From the NCBI RefSeq assembly GCF_000149955.1, contig NC_030986.1, forward strand, positions 2,115,886 to 2,179,885: a stretch of 64,000 nt of DNA, read 5' to 3'. The stretch comes from Fusarium oxysporum f. sp. lycopersici 4287 (Eukaryota > Ascomycota > Sordariomycetes > Hypocreales > Nectriaceae). The notes beneath the pieces are model-generated. The model saw only the letters and a program-made list of their open reading frames with translations, was not told the DNA's origin and did not search any database. Shown in pieces: positions 56,298 through 64,000 of this stretch. A program made the position numbers and the translations under genes. The first letter of the stretch is position 1. Each line of letters opens with the position of its first letter.

Positions 56298-59200
56298 CTA
56301 CTCCTCGTCTTCGTCCTCGTCCTCTTCATCATCATCCACGTCCATGCCCTCGGCTGCTGTAACCGAAAACTCCCGCTCCTGGTCGACTCCAACATAACTA
56401 TCACTCATTAGGAACAGCTTCAGATCATGCTCACCAGGTGATGGCACAGTGTACTCGAGGCGAACGTTCAGTTCCCGCCCGATTGTCACTCGCTTGATGG
56501 CCAAGAGGCTCTTGGTCTTCTCATCACCAACAACCAACCACCAGTTCTCCATCTTCTTGGATGGGTAGAATGGTGCGTGTACGGTAGAGTCATAATCGCC
56601 GTCCTCCTCTTCCAAATTGCGAGCAATCTTGATGTTCAGGTAGGCCGGTTCACCTGCCCTGATCTCACCCTCGTCAAGAACCTCATGTTCAAGCTCCAGG
56701 TCAGGATACTTGTCGTTTGTGAAGTTTGCGGCCTGTGCCAATTGGTTTTGTGACAAGCCAAGTCGCTTAACAAGCTTGTTATAATCGGCATTCTCATCCG
56801 GGTTCATGGCTTCCATAAAATCAAAGATATCCTTTATTCTGCGAACAATATTAGCTGACAGTCCGACCAATTTATCACTAAGTACGTACCCAAACTCATT
56901 CGCCACCTTGACAACCTCCGGTGAGAAGTGAGGAATTTGTTTAAGAGGGCTGTCCCGATCCCACATTCCCTGAACAATCATCTGTGACATCTCCATAGCG
57001 CTCATGGCGTTGAGATGTCCCTCCGAAGACAGAATGTCGACCATGGCACTAAGAAGGCTCAACACCCTCGACAGCAGGACCTCCTGGTCCTTTGCAAGAT
57101 CAATTGGCAGCTGCATGCGGGAGAAGTGAGACTGGAGCAAGACGAAGGATTTGAAATGAGGGGAGTCATAAACTGGTTCAGACATCTTGACAGGCACTCG
57201 GTCGTAAATGCGTCGCAACAGACCATCCTCATGACGTCGAATCTGGATCGACTCGAACTCTGTTGCTGAAGTGACGATTTCCATAATACCTTTGAGCTTC
57301 GTGCGAGCGCTCAAAGAGAGCAGGAAAGTCTGCATCGTGATGTAGGAAATGTTATAGTATGCCGCAATCATGGCTGCGTTTTGAGGTGCCACGGATCCGT
57401 CATCCTCGTCAAACTCAATGATCTTGGATTCGCTGAGCTCACGGAGAGTCGTCTCAACCAAGTCGGACATGTAGTTGCTGAGGCCCTCATGCGTTGTGCT
57501 TGTCAAGCTATAATAACTTGGGTTGGCAAGCAGCCTTCGATAGAAGTAGGTGAAAGTAGTCCAGTTGATCGCATCGTCACCCGACTCGATCATCTTGGTG
57601 CTGATCTCTGTCACGAAGACATCGTGCAAGTAGTTGTGCAGATGCGACTCAACAGGAAGGGCCTCATTTAGGAATTTCTTGTAGTACTCGCGCTTGACTT
57701 GGGGCAGCATAAGGAAGCCTCGGCCTCTGCCGTCCTTGGAGGGTCTAAGAGCTTTACCGAACATGTGCAACACCTCACTGAGAGGGTAGTCAACATATCG
57801 ATGCTCTCGGCCTTCAAAGTATTGTGTGCCCATAACAATAACGAGATGAGCCGTGCTGTTGAGCTCCCAGCAAACATCGCGTGAAGCAACAAGCACCTGG
57901 ATAGCACCATTGTCGTAGAGATGCTTAACAATTCGCTTGTCACTCTGGCTAAGAGCCTCATGGTAGTAGCCAACACCGTGAGAGAGGGCTTCGGCGAGAG
58001 CCTCCTCGTTGATGCGTTCAAGCAGAGGCTTCATTTGCTCTACCTCAGCGTGAAGGAAACGGTCCTCATCATCGTCAGCAAAGGCTGCAGCCAACAAATC
58101 TCGGGCAGTTGCACGAGTCTGCTTGCGGCTGGGCACAAAGATCATGGCAGGCTTGTCAGGAGACATTTGTGTGATGGCCAGATACGTGGGCTTGGCCATG
58201 GCAAGCATGAGAGATGGGAAATGAGTATTTGTGAATGACTGGAGGTGAAGCTCAAGAGGGACCGGTCGAACATGTGGACTGAAGTTATAGATGTCGTGCT
58301 TCTTTGCATCGATCCATTCACCAATGTCTCGAGCGTTCGCCAGCGATACACTCAATGCGACAATTCGCAGGGGTAATTCTGTCTGTGTGCGGATGTAATG
58401 CATACGAGAGACGATCGTCTCGTACACATAACCTTGAGAAATACCAAGGAGATGGACCTCGTCAGCAATAAACAGTTCAACTGTCTGAACGTTCTTGCGT
58501 CGCTTCCATTGTCTTGACAGCACATCCCACTGAGTTGGGGTTGCCAAGATCAAGTCGCCCTTTTCCAACAGCTTGAGATCTGTTGCCGTCTCACCAGTAA
58601 GCTTCACTATCTCTTTGCCGCCATTGAGATGGCTGAGCCTCTTCTGCCAATCTTGGAGGCGAGAGTCAACGAGTTCTTGGAAGGGGGCAATATACACGGC
58701 ACGACCAACATCGCCCTTTGTCCAGTGCCTTAGAAGAGCAAATTCGGCACAAACAGTCTTGCCGCTACCTGTGGGAGCTCCAATAAACACATTCGCATCA
58801 GTCTTATACAGCGAGTTGAAAGTCTGTGTTTGGATTCTGTTGAACTGCTTCCATACAGGATAGAGATCAATGTAGCTTGACACCTTGAGGGCAGAAACGG
58901 GGAGAGGCTGAAGCTCGAGAAGTTCTGTATGAGGAGGGAACTTCTCAGGCAAGATCAACTTATGGAAAGGAACAGGAAGTCTGGTCTCAGCATGCATCCA
59001 TCGGTCAGAGATAACCGAAACGAAGTAGTTTGGAGGCATTGGATCTGTGATAGGAACGGTGAAGTCGACAATGTGCTCATTTTGCTCCGATTCGGCGTAT
59101 TCCTTGCGCAACAAAAAGGTGTCGTGGTAAAGTATGTCTTCTCCATCGCAGTCCTCAACAATAATCCAAAAGCTCTCTGCGGCGCCGTGGATAGAATCGT

Positions 59201-62200
59201 CCCACTCAAAATTGGGTGTGATGCTCAGTTCAACACGTAGCATCGATCTTGTCATAGGTTGAACTTGAGCCTGGACTTCGACTCGCGGGAACTTGTTGAC
59301 CAAGCCACATACAGTACGGCCGGCTCGAGGAAGGCCAAGAAGCTCACCCATACGGGGAGGATCCAGATCAAAGTAGCTGCTCCAAGACACATCGATTTTC
59401 TCAGCCTTCTGAATAACATCCCGAGGACAAGAGGGGAACTGTCGAAGAGGTGACATTGTTGGCCACATCCGCTTCTCGGCCATCTTACAGAGGTCCAGAG
59501 CAGTCTTCGCAACGGATGCCCAGCCTTTCTTCATTGCGATCTCAAAGATAGCGCGCAAGATACGGCCAGCAGATTGCGTAACGTACACCATGTCGGCCAT
59601 GAGCGCGAGCCCATCGAGCTTGAGGCGCGAGATGTATGCTTGCAAGAGGACATTGATCTTGGCGTGGGGTTCCTCAATGCTCTCTTTGACGGGGATTGGG
59701 ACTCGGCCCAGCAGCTTAGCCAACTCAAGCTTCTCATCCTGTCGAACAGGGATATACTTGAATTCAGCACTGAGGGCGAAGACACGGAAGAGCTCGATCG
59801 TAGTGATAGAAGGCTGGATGAGGTTGTTGTAAGTCTCCATAGAACCGAATGTGATATAATAATGCGAAGCGATACGACCAAGCTCAGTTGACTGGAGCTT
59901 TCCAGTCTTTTCATCATACTTGATGAGGTTTGACTTTCGCAGAACCATGGCGGCAGAATGAATCAAATCAACTCGCTTCTGCTCAAGAGCCACATCATCT
60001 TCGTACTCTGCGCCCACCTGGTAAAGTCCAGGCGAGCGAAGCATTCTGACAAAGAGGTATGTGTAGCCCAACCACTCAACGCCCTCATCACGAGTCCTTA
60101 CGTTGCCAAGAACGATTTCGGCATTCAGGTTGTCCACCAGCTTGCTGACAAACTGACTCTCAATCGGAAGCTGCTGATTCAAAAGTGAGAGATAGTATTG
60201 CATTTCACTCTGTGTCGTAATGATGATACCTTCTCCATAAGTATCGTATTGGGGTCGGCCTGCACGTCCAAGCATCTGAAGGACGTCTTGAGGGCTGAGC
60301 TCAACCCAGCTACCCTTCTCGGGGGAGTAAACCTGTGTTCCCTTGATGACAACTGTATGGGCAGGCAAGTTCACACCCCAAGCCAGTGTAGCAGTACACA
60401 CCAGGACCTGGATAGCACCATGGGCAAAAAGGTTTTCGACATCTGTCCTGTCAGCTCGGCTCATACCAGCATGGTGGATGCCGAAACCATATGGCAGAAT
60501 ATCCTTGAGGTCTTGGTCGGTTGCCTGAGAAGACGCTTCATTGAGGACCTCACGGCTACCAGCATCGTGACGAAGGATCTGGTTGATTGTGTCTGACTCA
60601 AGAGCCTTATCGCGGATGTAGCGAGCAGTCTTGGCAGTCTCTTTTCGGGAATGCACAAAGATAAGCATCTGGTTACGGTTTGTGCCCACATGCTCGATCA
60701 CCTTGTTGTAGCAGACGTCGTTCATGGTCTTTAGCTGCTTGATGGCTTTACGGTCAGTGACACCAACAAACTCCTGTCGCAGAGGGCAGGGTCGGAAAGA
60801 TCCGTCAAAGTGGAAGAGACCCTTCTTCGTGTCCACTCGCAAGAAGCTCGCAACATCTTTGTAGTTGGGCAGGGTGGCAGAAAGACCAATGATTCGAACT
60901 GGCTCGCCAGTTTGTTCAGTCTTGCGGATGGTTCGGCTAACAATGCTTTCCAGTACAGGGCCACGGTCGTCGTGGAGAAGGTGGATTTCGTCGATAATGA
61001 TGAGGCGCACGAGGTTGGTGTAGGTCAAGTCATTGGACTTTCTGGTGATGACGTCCCATTTCTCGGGGGTTGTGACGATGATCTGTGTCTCGGCGATTTG
61101 TTGCTTGGTAAGTTGACGATCACCTGTCAATTCTGCGACTCGAATACCATACGGCTCGAGCCTACCACCCAGATTGCCAACCTGTTCTTGAACTAGAGCC
61201 TTCAAAGGAGCGATACAGACGATCTTAAAGGCGTCTAGATCGATATCGCCGGTCTCAGGGTTGCGATGCTTTCCAATTTCCCGGAGAATAGCGAGCATAC
61301 CAACATTGGTTTTTCCACTACCAGTAGGAGCACAAACAAGCATGTTTCCATCATCATCGAATGCTGAAGGATAGCACTTGGACTGGATCTTGTTCAAGGA
61401 CTGATTTTTACTGAAGGGGTTTCGTGACCACTCTGGCATATCAGAAATGGGTATCAAGACATCGCCGGGCTCATTGCGTTTCTTAGGAGTAGGGATGTGA
61501 ATTTCTTCATAGCCCTTGAATGTCCTCTTGGTTGAGCCTTCTGGTAGCCGGACCTTGGGGTTTGTCATAAGGTGATTTCCTTGATCGAAGACCAGATTAT
61601 CGAGGTTGATGAGCTTTCGAGGCTGAAGCCCGCCGACAAGTTGGCCCTCGGCACGTTCAGCCTTGGGTCCATCCGCGGTAAAGGAAGCTGGGACATCAAT
61701 GTCCATCTTGATGTCAATCTTGCCCTTCTTACCCTCGGCAGTGTCTTTACCCTTGAGTTCGTTGAGTATCCATTGAAGACCCTCTGAGACCATTTCACGC
61801 TCAACGTCAGCGCGCTCTTCGGGAGTCTGTGTTCGTGCTAATTTTGTAAGCCAGAAAACCTTCTCCCTGTTCTCAACAAGCTTCTGAACCAACTCATGGT
61901 GCTCGTAGTCGAACAACTCCATGAGATCGTTCTCAACATCACGTAAGGACTTTTCCTCGCCATCCTCACCAGGTTCTCCTGACAGGATCTTCAGAGCCTC
62001 CTTTGTTTTGTCGCTTTGCTCATGAGCGTCGGGGTATAGTGTGCCGATTTGCCGTTGTAACCAAAATGTGTCGATGTCTCGGGCTGGTATGCTATGCTTG
62101 TCTTTCTCGTCTTGTTTGCCACCTGAAGGCGCCGAGTCGAGAATCATCTCATCCCCAACGTCAGCAACAGCATCTTCTTCCTTGCCTTCAGCACTCTGTT

Positions 62201-62972
62201 CCTTCTCTTCCTCTTCCTCTTCCTCTTCGTCCTCTGAAGATTCGTCACGGACTTCATGAACAAGGCCCCCCTCGTCATCCTCTTCGTCTTCATCGAACGC
62301 GACCGCGACACCCTGGCGCTCATCTATTTCAGCATCCTCACCATCGGCGCCACCCATCGCAACGTCCTCATCGTCGTCCTGGGCGTCGTAATCTGTGATC
62401 TTCTTGCCGAGGTTCACCAACTCATTAAATTCCTTGGGGTTTAGTGTCACACCCAAGATGTCGTCGATTTCCCTCTTTTTATCCAGATCTTTCAAATCAT
62501 CATCCTTCAAATATTCCAGGACGGCATCCGCTGCGCTACGTACGACCTCGTGGGGTACGTCGCCCAGAGTTTTTGCTACCGAGGTAATGATGAGATCGAA
62601 AGTCTGTCGCGTCGCTGCGGTTCGTGGTCGGTATGTGATGCCTTCCACCAAAAGATCGTTGGCGCCGAGGATACCTGTCGATTGAGGCGCCTCTGCCTTT
62701 CGTCTGCGCTGTTCTCGTGCCAGAATATCTTCGCCTTCTCTTAGACTGCCTCGCTCGATTTCGGGGAGTCCAGGCTGTTTCTTCGGTTTTGGCGCGTCGT
62801 CGCGTGCAACTCTAGCACCCATATCTCGAATACTCAAGCGACCGGCCAGCGACTCTGGATCACCAGTAGCCTCGTCGGTTCGTCTTGTAACAAATCGACG
62901 ATCGGCCTGGAGAACCAGGTTCGACATGGCCGAGTACTTGTACTGCGACACATCTCGATTTGCGTCGGACAT
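56298..62972 (-). CDS. BRR2: pre-mRNA-splicing helicase Brr2 (U5 snRNP 200 kDa)
   Basis: The Ski2-like RNA helicase that unwinds U4/U6 to activate the spliceosome. Preferred model: 62972-56890 and 56838-56298 (2207 aa), removing a 51-nt in-frame intron. The start MSDANRDVSQYKYSAMSNLV matches the family N-terminus. Disordered/acidic and plug segments occupy about 1-480. Helicase cassette 1: APTGSGKTNVGM near 545, DEIHLLHD near 659, SATLPN, then its Sec63 unit. Cassette 2: APTGSGKTVCAE near 1396, DEVHLLG near 1502, SVSLAN; motifs II and III deviate (DEVH, SVS instead of SAT), consistent with the catalytically inactive second cassette of Brr2. The C-terminus has the second Sec63 domain ending SDSYVGVDQEREFSVTAAEG and an acidic tail. 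Almost the whole gene is one exon. An ATG 72 nt upstream is in frame but not family-like. Confidence 0.97.
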   Translation of the reverse strand: MSDANRDVSQYKYSAMSNLVLQADRRFVTRRTDEATGDPESLAGRLSIRDMGARVARDDAPKPKKQPGLPEIERGSLREGEDILAREQRRRKAEAPQSTGILGANDLLVEGITYRPRTAATRQTFDLIITSVAKTLGDVPHEVVRSAADAVLEYLKDDDLKDLDKKREIDDILGVTLNPKEFNELVNLGKKITDYDAQDDDEDVAMGGADGEDAEIDERQGVAVAFDEDEEDDEGGLVHEVRDESSEDEEEEEEEEKEQSAEGKEEDAVADVGDEMILDSAPSGGKQDEKDKHSIPARDIDTFWLQRQIGTLYPDAHEQSDKTKEALKILSGEPGEDGEEKSLRDVENDLMELFDYEHHELVQKLVENREKVFWLTKLARTQTPEERADVEREMVSEGLQWILNELKGKDTAEGKKGKIDIKMDIDVPASFTADGPKAERAEGQLVGGLQPRKLINLDNLVFDQGNHLMTNPKVRLPEGSTKRTFKGYEEIHIPTPKKRNEPGDVLIPISDMPEWSRNPFSKNQSLNKIQSKCYPSAFDDDGNMLVCAPTGSGKTNVGMLAILREIGKHRNPETGDIDLDAFKIVCIAPLKALVQEQVGNLGGRLEPYGIRVAELTGDRQLTKQQIAETQIIVTTPEKWDVITRKSNDLTYTNLVRLIIIDEIHLLHDDRGPVLESIVSRTIRKTEQTGEPVRIIGLSATLPNYKDVASFLRVDTKKGLFHFDGSFRPCPLRQEFVGVTDRKAIKQLKTMNDVCYNKVIEHVGTNRNQMLIFVHSRKETAKTARYIRDKALESDTINQILRHDAGSREVLNEASSQATDQDLKDILPYGFGIHHAGMSRADRTDVENLFAHGAIQVLVCTATLAWGVNLPAHTVVIKGTQVYSPEKGSWVELSPQDVLQMLGRAGRPQYDTYGEGIIITTQSEMQYYLSLLNQQLPIESQFVSKLVDNLNAEIVLGNVRTRDEGVEWLGYTYLFVRMLRSPGLYQVGAEYEDDVALEQKRVDLIHSAAMVLRKSNLIKYDEKTGKLQSTELGRIASHYYITFGSMETYNNLIQPSITTIELFRVFALSAEFKYIPVRQDEKLELAKLLGRVPIPVKESIEEPHAKINVLLQAYISRLKLDGLALMADMVYVTQSAGRILRAIFEIAMKKGWASVAKTALDLCKMAEKRMWPTMSPLRQFPSCPRDVIQKAEKIDVSWSSYFDLDPPRMGELLGLPRAGRTVCGLVNKFPRVEVQAQVQPMTRSMLRVELSITPNFEWDDSIHGAAESFWIIVEDCDGEDILYHDTFLLRKEYAESEQNEHIVDFTVPITDPMPPNYFVSVISDRWMHAETRLPVPFHKLILPEKFPPHTELLELQPLPVSALKVSSYIDLYPVWKQFNRIQTQTFNSLYKTDANVFIGAPTGSGKTVCAEFALLRHWTKGDVGRAVYIAPFQELVDSRLQDWQKRLSHLNGGKEIVKLTGETATDLKLLEKGDLILATPTQWDVLSRQWKRRKNVQTVELFIADEVHLLGISQGYVYETIVSRMHYIRTQTELPLRIVALSVSLANARDIGEWIDAKKHDIYNFSPHVRPVPLELHLQSFTNTHFPSLMLAMAKPTYLAITQMSPDKPAMIFVPSRKQTRATARDLLAAAFADDDEDRFLHAEVEQMKPLLERINEEALAEALSHGVGYYHEALSQSDKRIVKHLYDNGAIQVLVASRDVCWELNSTAHLVIVMGTQYFEGREHRYVDYPLSEVLHMFGKALRPSKDGRGRGFLMLPQVKREYYKKFLNEALPVESHLHNYLHDVFVTEISTKMIESGDDAINWTTFTYFYRRLLANPSYYSLTSTTHEGLSNYMSDLVETTLRELSESKIIEFDEDDGSVAPQNAAMIAAYYNISYITMQTFLLSLSARTKLKGIMEIVTSATEFESIQIRRHEDGLLRRIYDRVPVKMSEPVYDSPHFKSFVLLQSHFSRMQLPIDLAKDQEVLLSRVLSLLSAMVDILSSEGHLNAMSAMEMSQMIVQGMWDRDSPLKQIPHFSPEVVKVANEFGYVLSDKLVGLSANIVRRIKDIFDFMEAMNPDENADYNKLVKRLGLSQNQLAQAANFTNDKYPDLELEHEVLDEGEIRAGEPAYLNIKIARNLEEEDGDYDSTVHAPFYPSKKMENWWLVVGDEKTKSLLAIKRVTIGRELNVRLEYTVPSPGEHDLKLFLMSDSYVGVDQEREFSVTAAEGMDVDDDEEDEDEDEE

Positions 62973-63552
62973 GATGGCTAGATTATTATGTTGTAATTGA
63001 TAGAGAACGTCGATGTTCTCGACAAAGCCTGGGGCGCTTGGCACTTAAATAACCATGAGTTTGCCACCGACGCGACTAAATCAGATATATAGCCGTTGCC
63101 TGAGTATGTTGTATTCTGCGATTGATGCGCAGTCGTTTTGAAAAGATTTGTAGTTGTCTCAAGGTTTGGAAGTTCAAGTCGCGATCGTAAATTTCGGATC
63201 TCAGCCTAGCAGGCTACTGCACTAGGCCAGGTTCGGATAAGAGCTTGTGTGGCGCAAATGCATATGGGGCCAGAGCTCAGGTCATAATTTTGCTTCTCAA
63301 TAGATTTGAGTGTTTACAAGACTACGAAGAGAATGAGTTCGGGGTATAGACTCAGATTGTAATGTAAAGAAGTAATACAAGATTATTAATTCATTGCGTA
63401 GTTACTGGGGTGCTGGTTCAGGGGGGCACTAGCCACACTTCAGTACTGTCTAAGCTGCCCATGGACTACCATATTTCGTCTATTTACTTTCACCGAGACC
63501 AGAGCAACAAACCTAGGCCGGGGATTTCTTCACCGACAAACCATGATTCACA
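62973..63552. other. divergent intergenic region BRR2 / right-edge gene
   Basis: 580 bp between divergent start codons, likely carrying both promoters. No distinct element that I would defend. Confidence 0.5.
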
Positions 63553-64000
63553 ATGGCAAATCCTTCTGAGACCGCTGAGACATTTCAGAAGACACTTGAT
63601 TTATATATCAAGCCACGGGAACAAGTGAACTACATTCGGCGAGTTTTGGCTCTTCATCTCGGAACATGTTCTCATGATGGCCCAGTCAAACAGCCTGTGT
63701 CTTTGGCAGATCCAACACGCGACGTAACTCTGGATTCAAGTTCGAAGGGAATCTACAGGGAGTACATTGAGGCTCTAAAGGCAAATGTTGATGCGCGTCG
63801 AAATTACGAAGATGTCGCCCAATCTAATCTTCCGTCCTCGTCATTAGCCAAACAGCTCTCATCCAGCAATGAGCTACTAGAAGAGCAGGTCTCACTTCTA
63901 AAGCTCCAGGCGAAACAAGCGCGACTTACAGCCGTCCAAAATCACCTGGACTCACTCATGCAAAAGCCAGCCGCTGCTCCTGAATATCTAGACCCTGAAG
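63553..64000 (+). CDS. 5' part of an unrecognised gene running off the right edge
   Basis: An ATG-initiated frame stays open to the last base (149 codons plus one base). It begins MANPSETAETFQKTLDLYIK, then REQVNYIRRVLALHLGTC, KGIYREYIEALKANVDARRN and a Leu/Gln/Glu-rich helix SNELLEEQVSLLKLQAKQAR with heptad-like spacing, so a coiled coil is likely. The ORF is interrupted only by the window end. I do not recognise the family; a cytoskeletal or spindle-type coiled-coil protein is one possibility among many. The start has a favourable context (cacaATGgca); a preceding ATG at 63542 is out of frame. Confidence 0.7.
   Translation, partial: MANPSETAETFQKTLDLYIKPREQVNYIRRVLALHLGTCSHDGPVKQPVSLADPTRDVTLDSSSKGIYREYIEALKANVDARRNYEDVAQSNLPSSSLAKQLSSSNELLEEQVSLLKLQAKQARLTAVQNHLDSLMQKPAAAPEYLDPE

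Overview
The window looks like a nuclear chromosome segment of a filamentous ascomycete, most likely a hypocrealean Sordariomycete and probably Fusarium-like. The evidence is many short GT-AG introns (about 50-180 nt) with CTAAC/CTGAC-type branch points, single-gene transcription units on both strands, pyrimidine-rich promoters, and a set of conserved single-copy fungal housekeeping genes. The exact species cannot be fixed from the sequence alone. I see no CRISPR array, rRNA, convincing tRNA or intact transposon.

Layout. 1-4.1 kb: no supportable gene. 4.1-11.3 kb: mitochondrial phosphate carrier, a broken CBS-domain gene, a small lipocalin-like protein, and an atypical SDR/epimerase-like protein. 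11.3-15.9 kb: long stretch without a supportable gene, holding one possible gene relic. 15.9-24.4 kb: actin capping protein beta, a BAH-PHD chromatin reader (EPR-1/BP1 type), an Atg22-like vacuolar transporter, and a small RGGAGN-repeat protein. 25.3-36.9 kb: secreted SGNH esterase, CHORD-CS Hsp90 co-chaperone, mitochondrial glutaredoxin-like protein, HpcH/HpaI aldolase, RNA polymerase II subunit Rpb7, Mpo1-like dioxygenase, a small cysteine-rich ORF, and an unrecognised secreted acidic protein. 39.4-48.5 kb: mitochondrial arginine-specific carbamoyl-phosphate synthase large chain, Npl4, Sec66, and a conserved-looking small protein. 50.2-64 kb: Orc3, a PWWP protein, the giant spliceosomal helicase Brr2, and the 5' part of an unrecognised coiled-coil-like gene running off the right edge.

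The genes do not form a biosynthetic cluster. They are mostly independent housekeeping functions: transcription (Rpb7), splicing (Brr2), replication (Orc3), chromatin reading (BAH-PHD, PWWP), ER translocation and ERAD (Sec66/Npl4, sharing a divergent promoter), mitochondrial metabolism, and autophagy/vacuole. Points worth a second look are: a PHD finger interrupted by about 150 residues in the BAH-PHD reader; a 51-nt stop-free intron in BRR2 whose retention keeps the frame; a clearly decayed CBS gene; an identical 10-bp E-box at about 310-320 bp upstream of both chromatin-reader genes; an MCB-type site close to ORC3; and a tail-to-tail gene pair whose stop codons are 19 bp apart. I did not find a convincing undescribed multi-gene system. 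Exon boundaries were derived by hand from reading frame, splice consensus and family knowledge, without transcript data.
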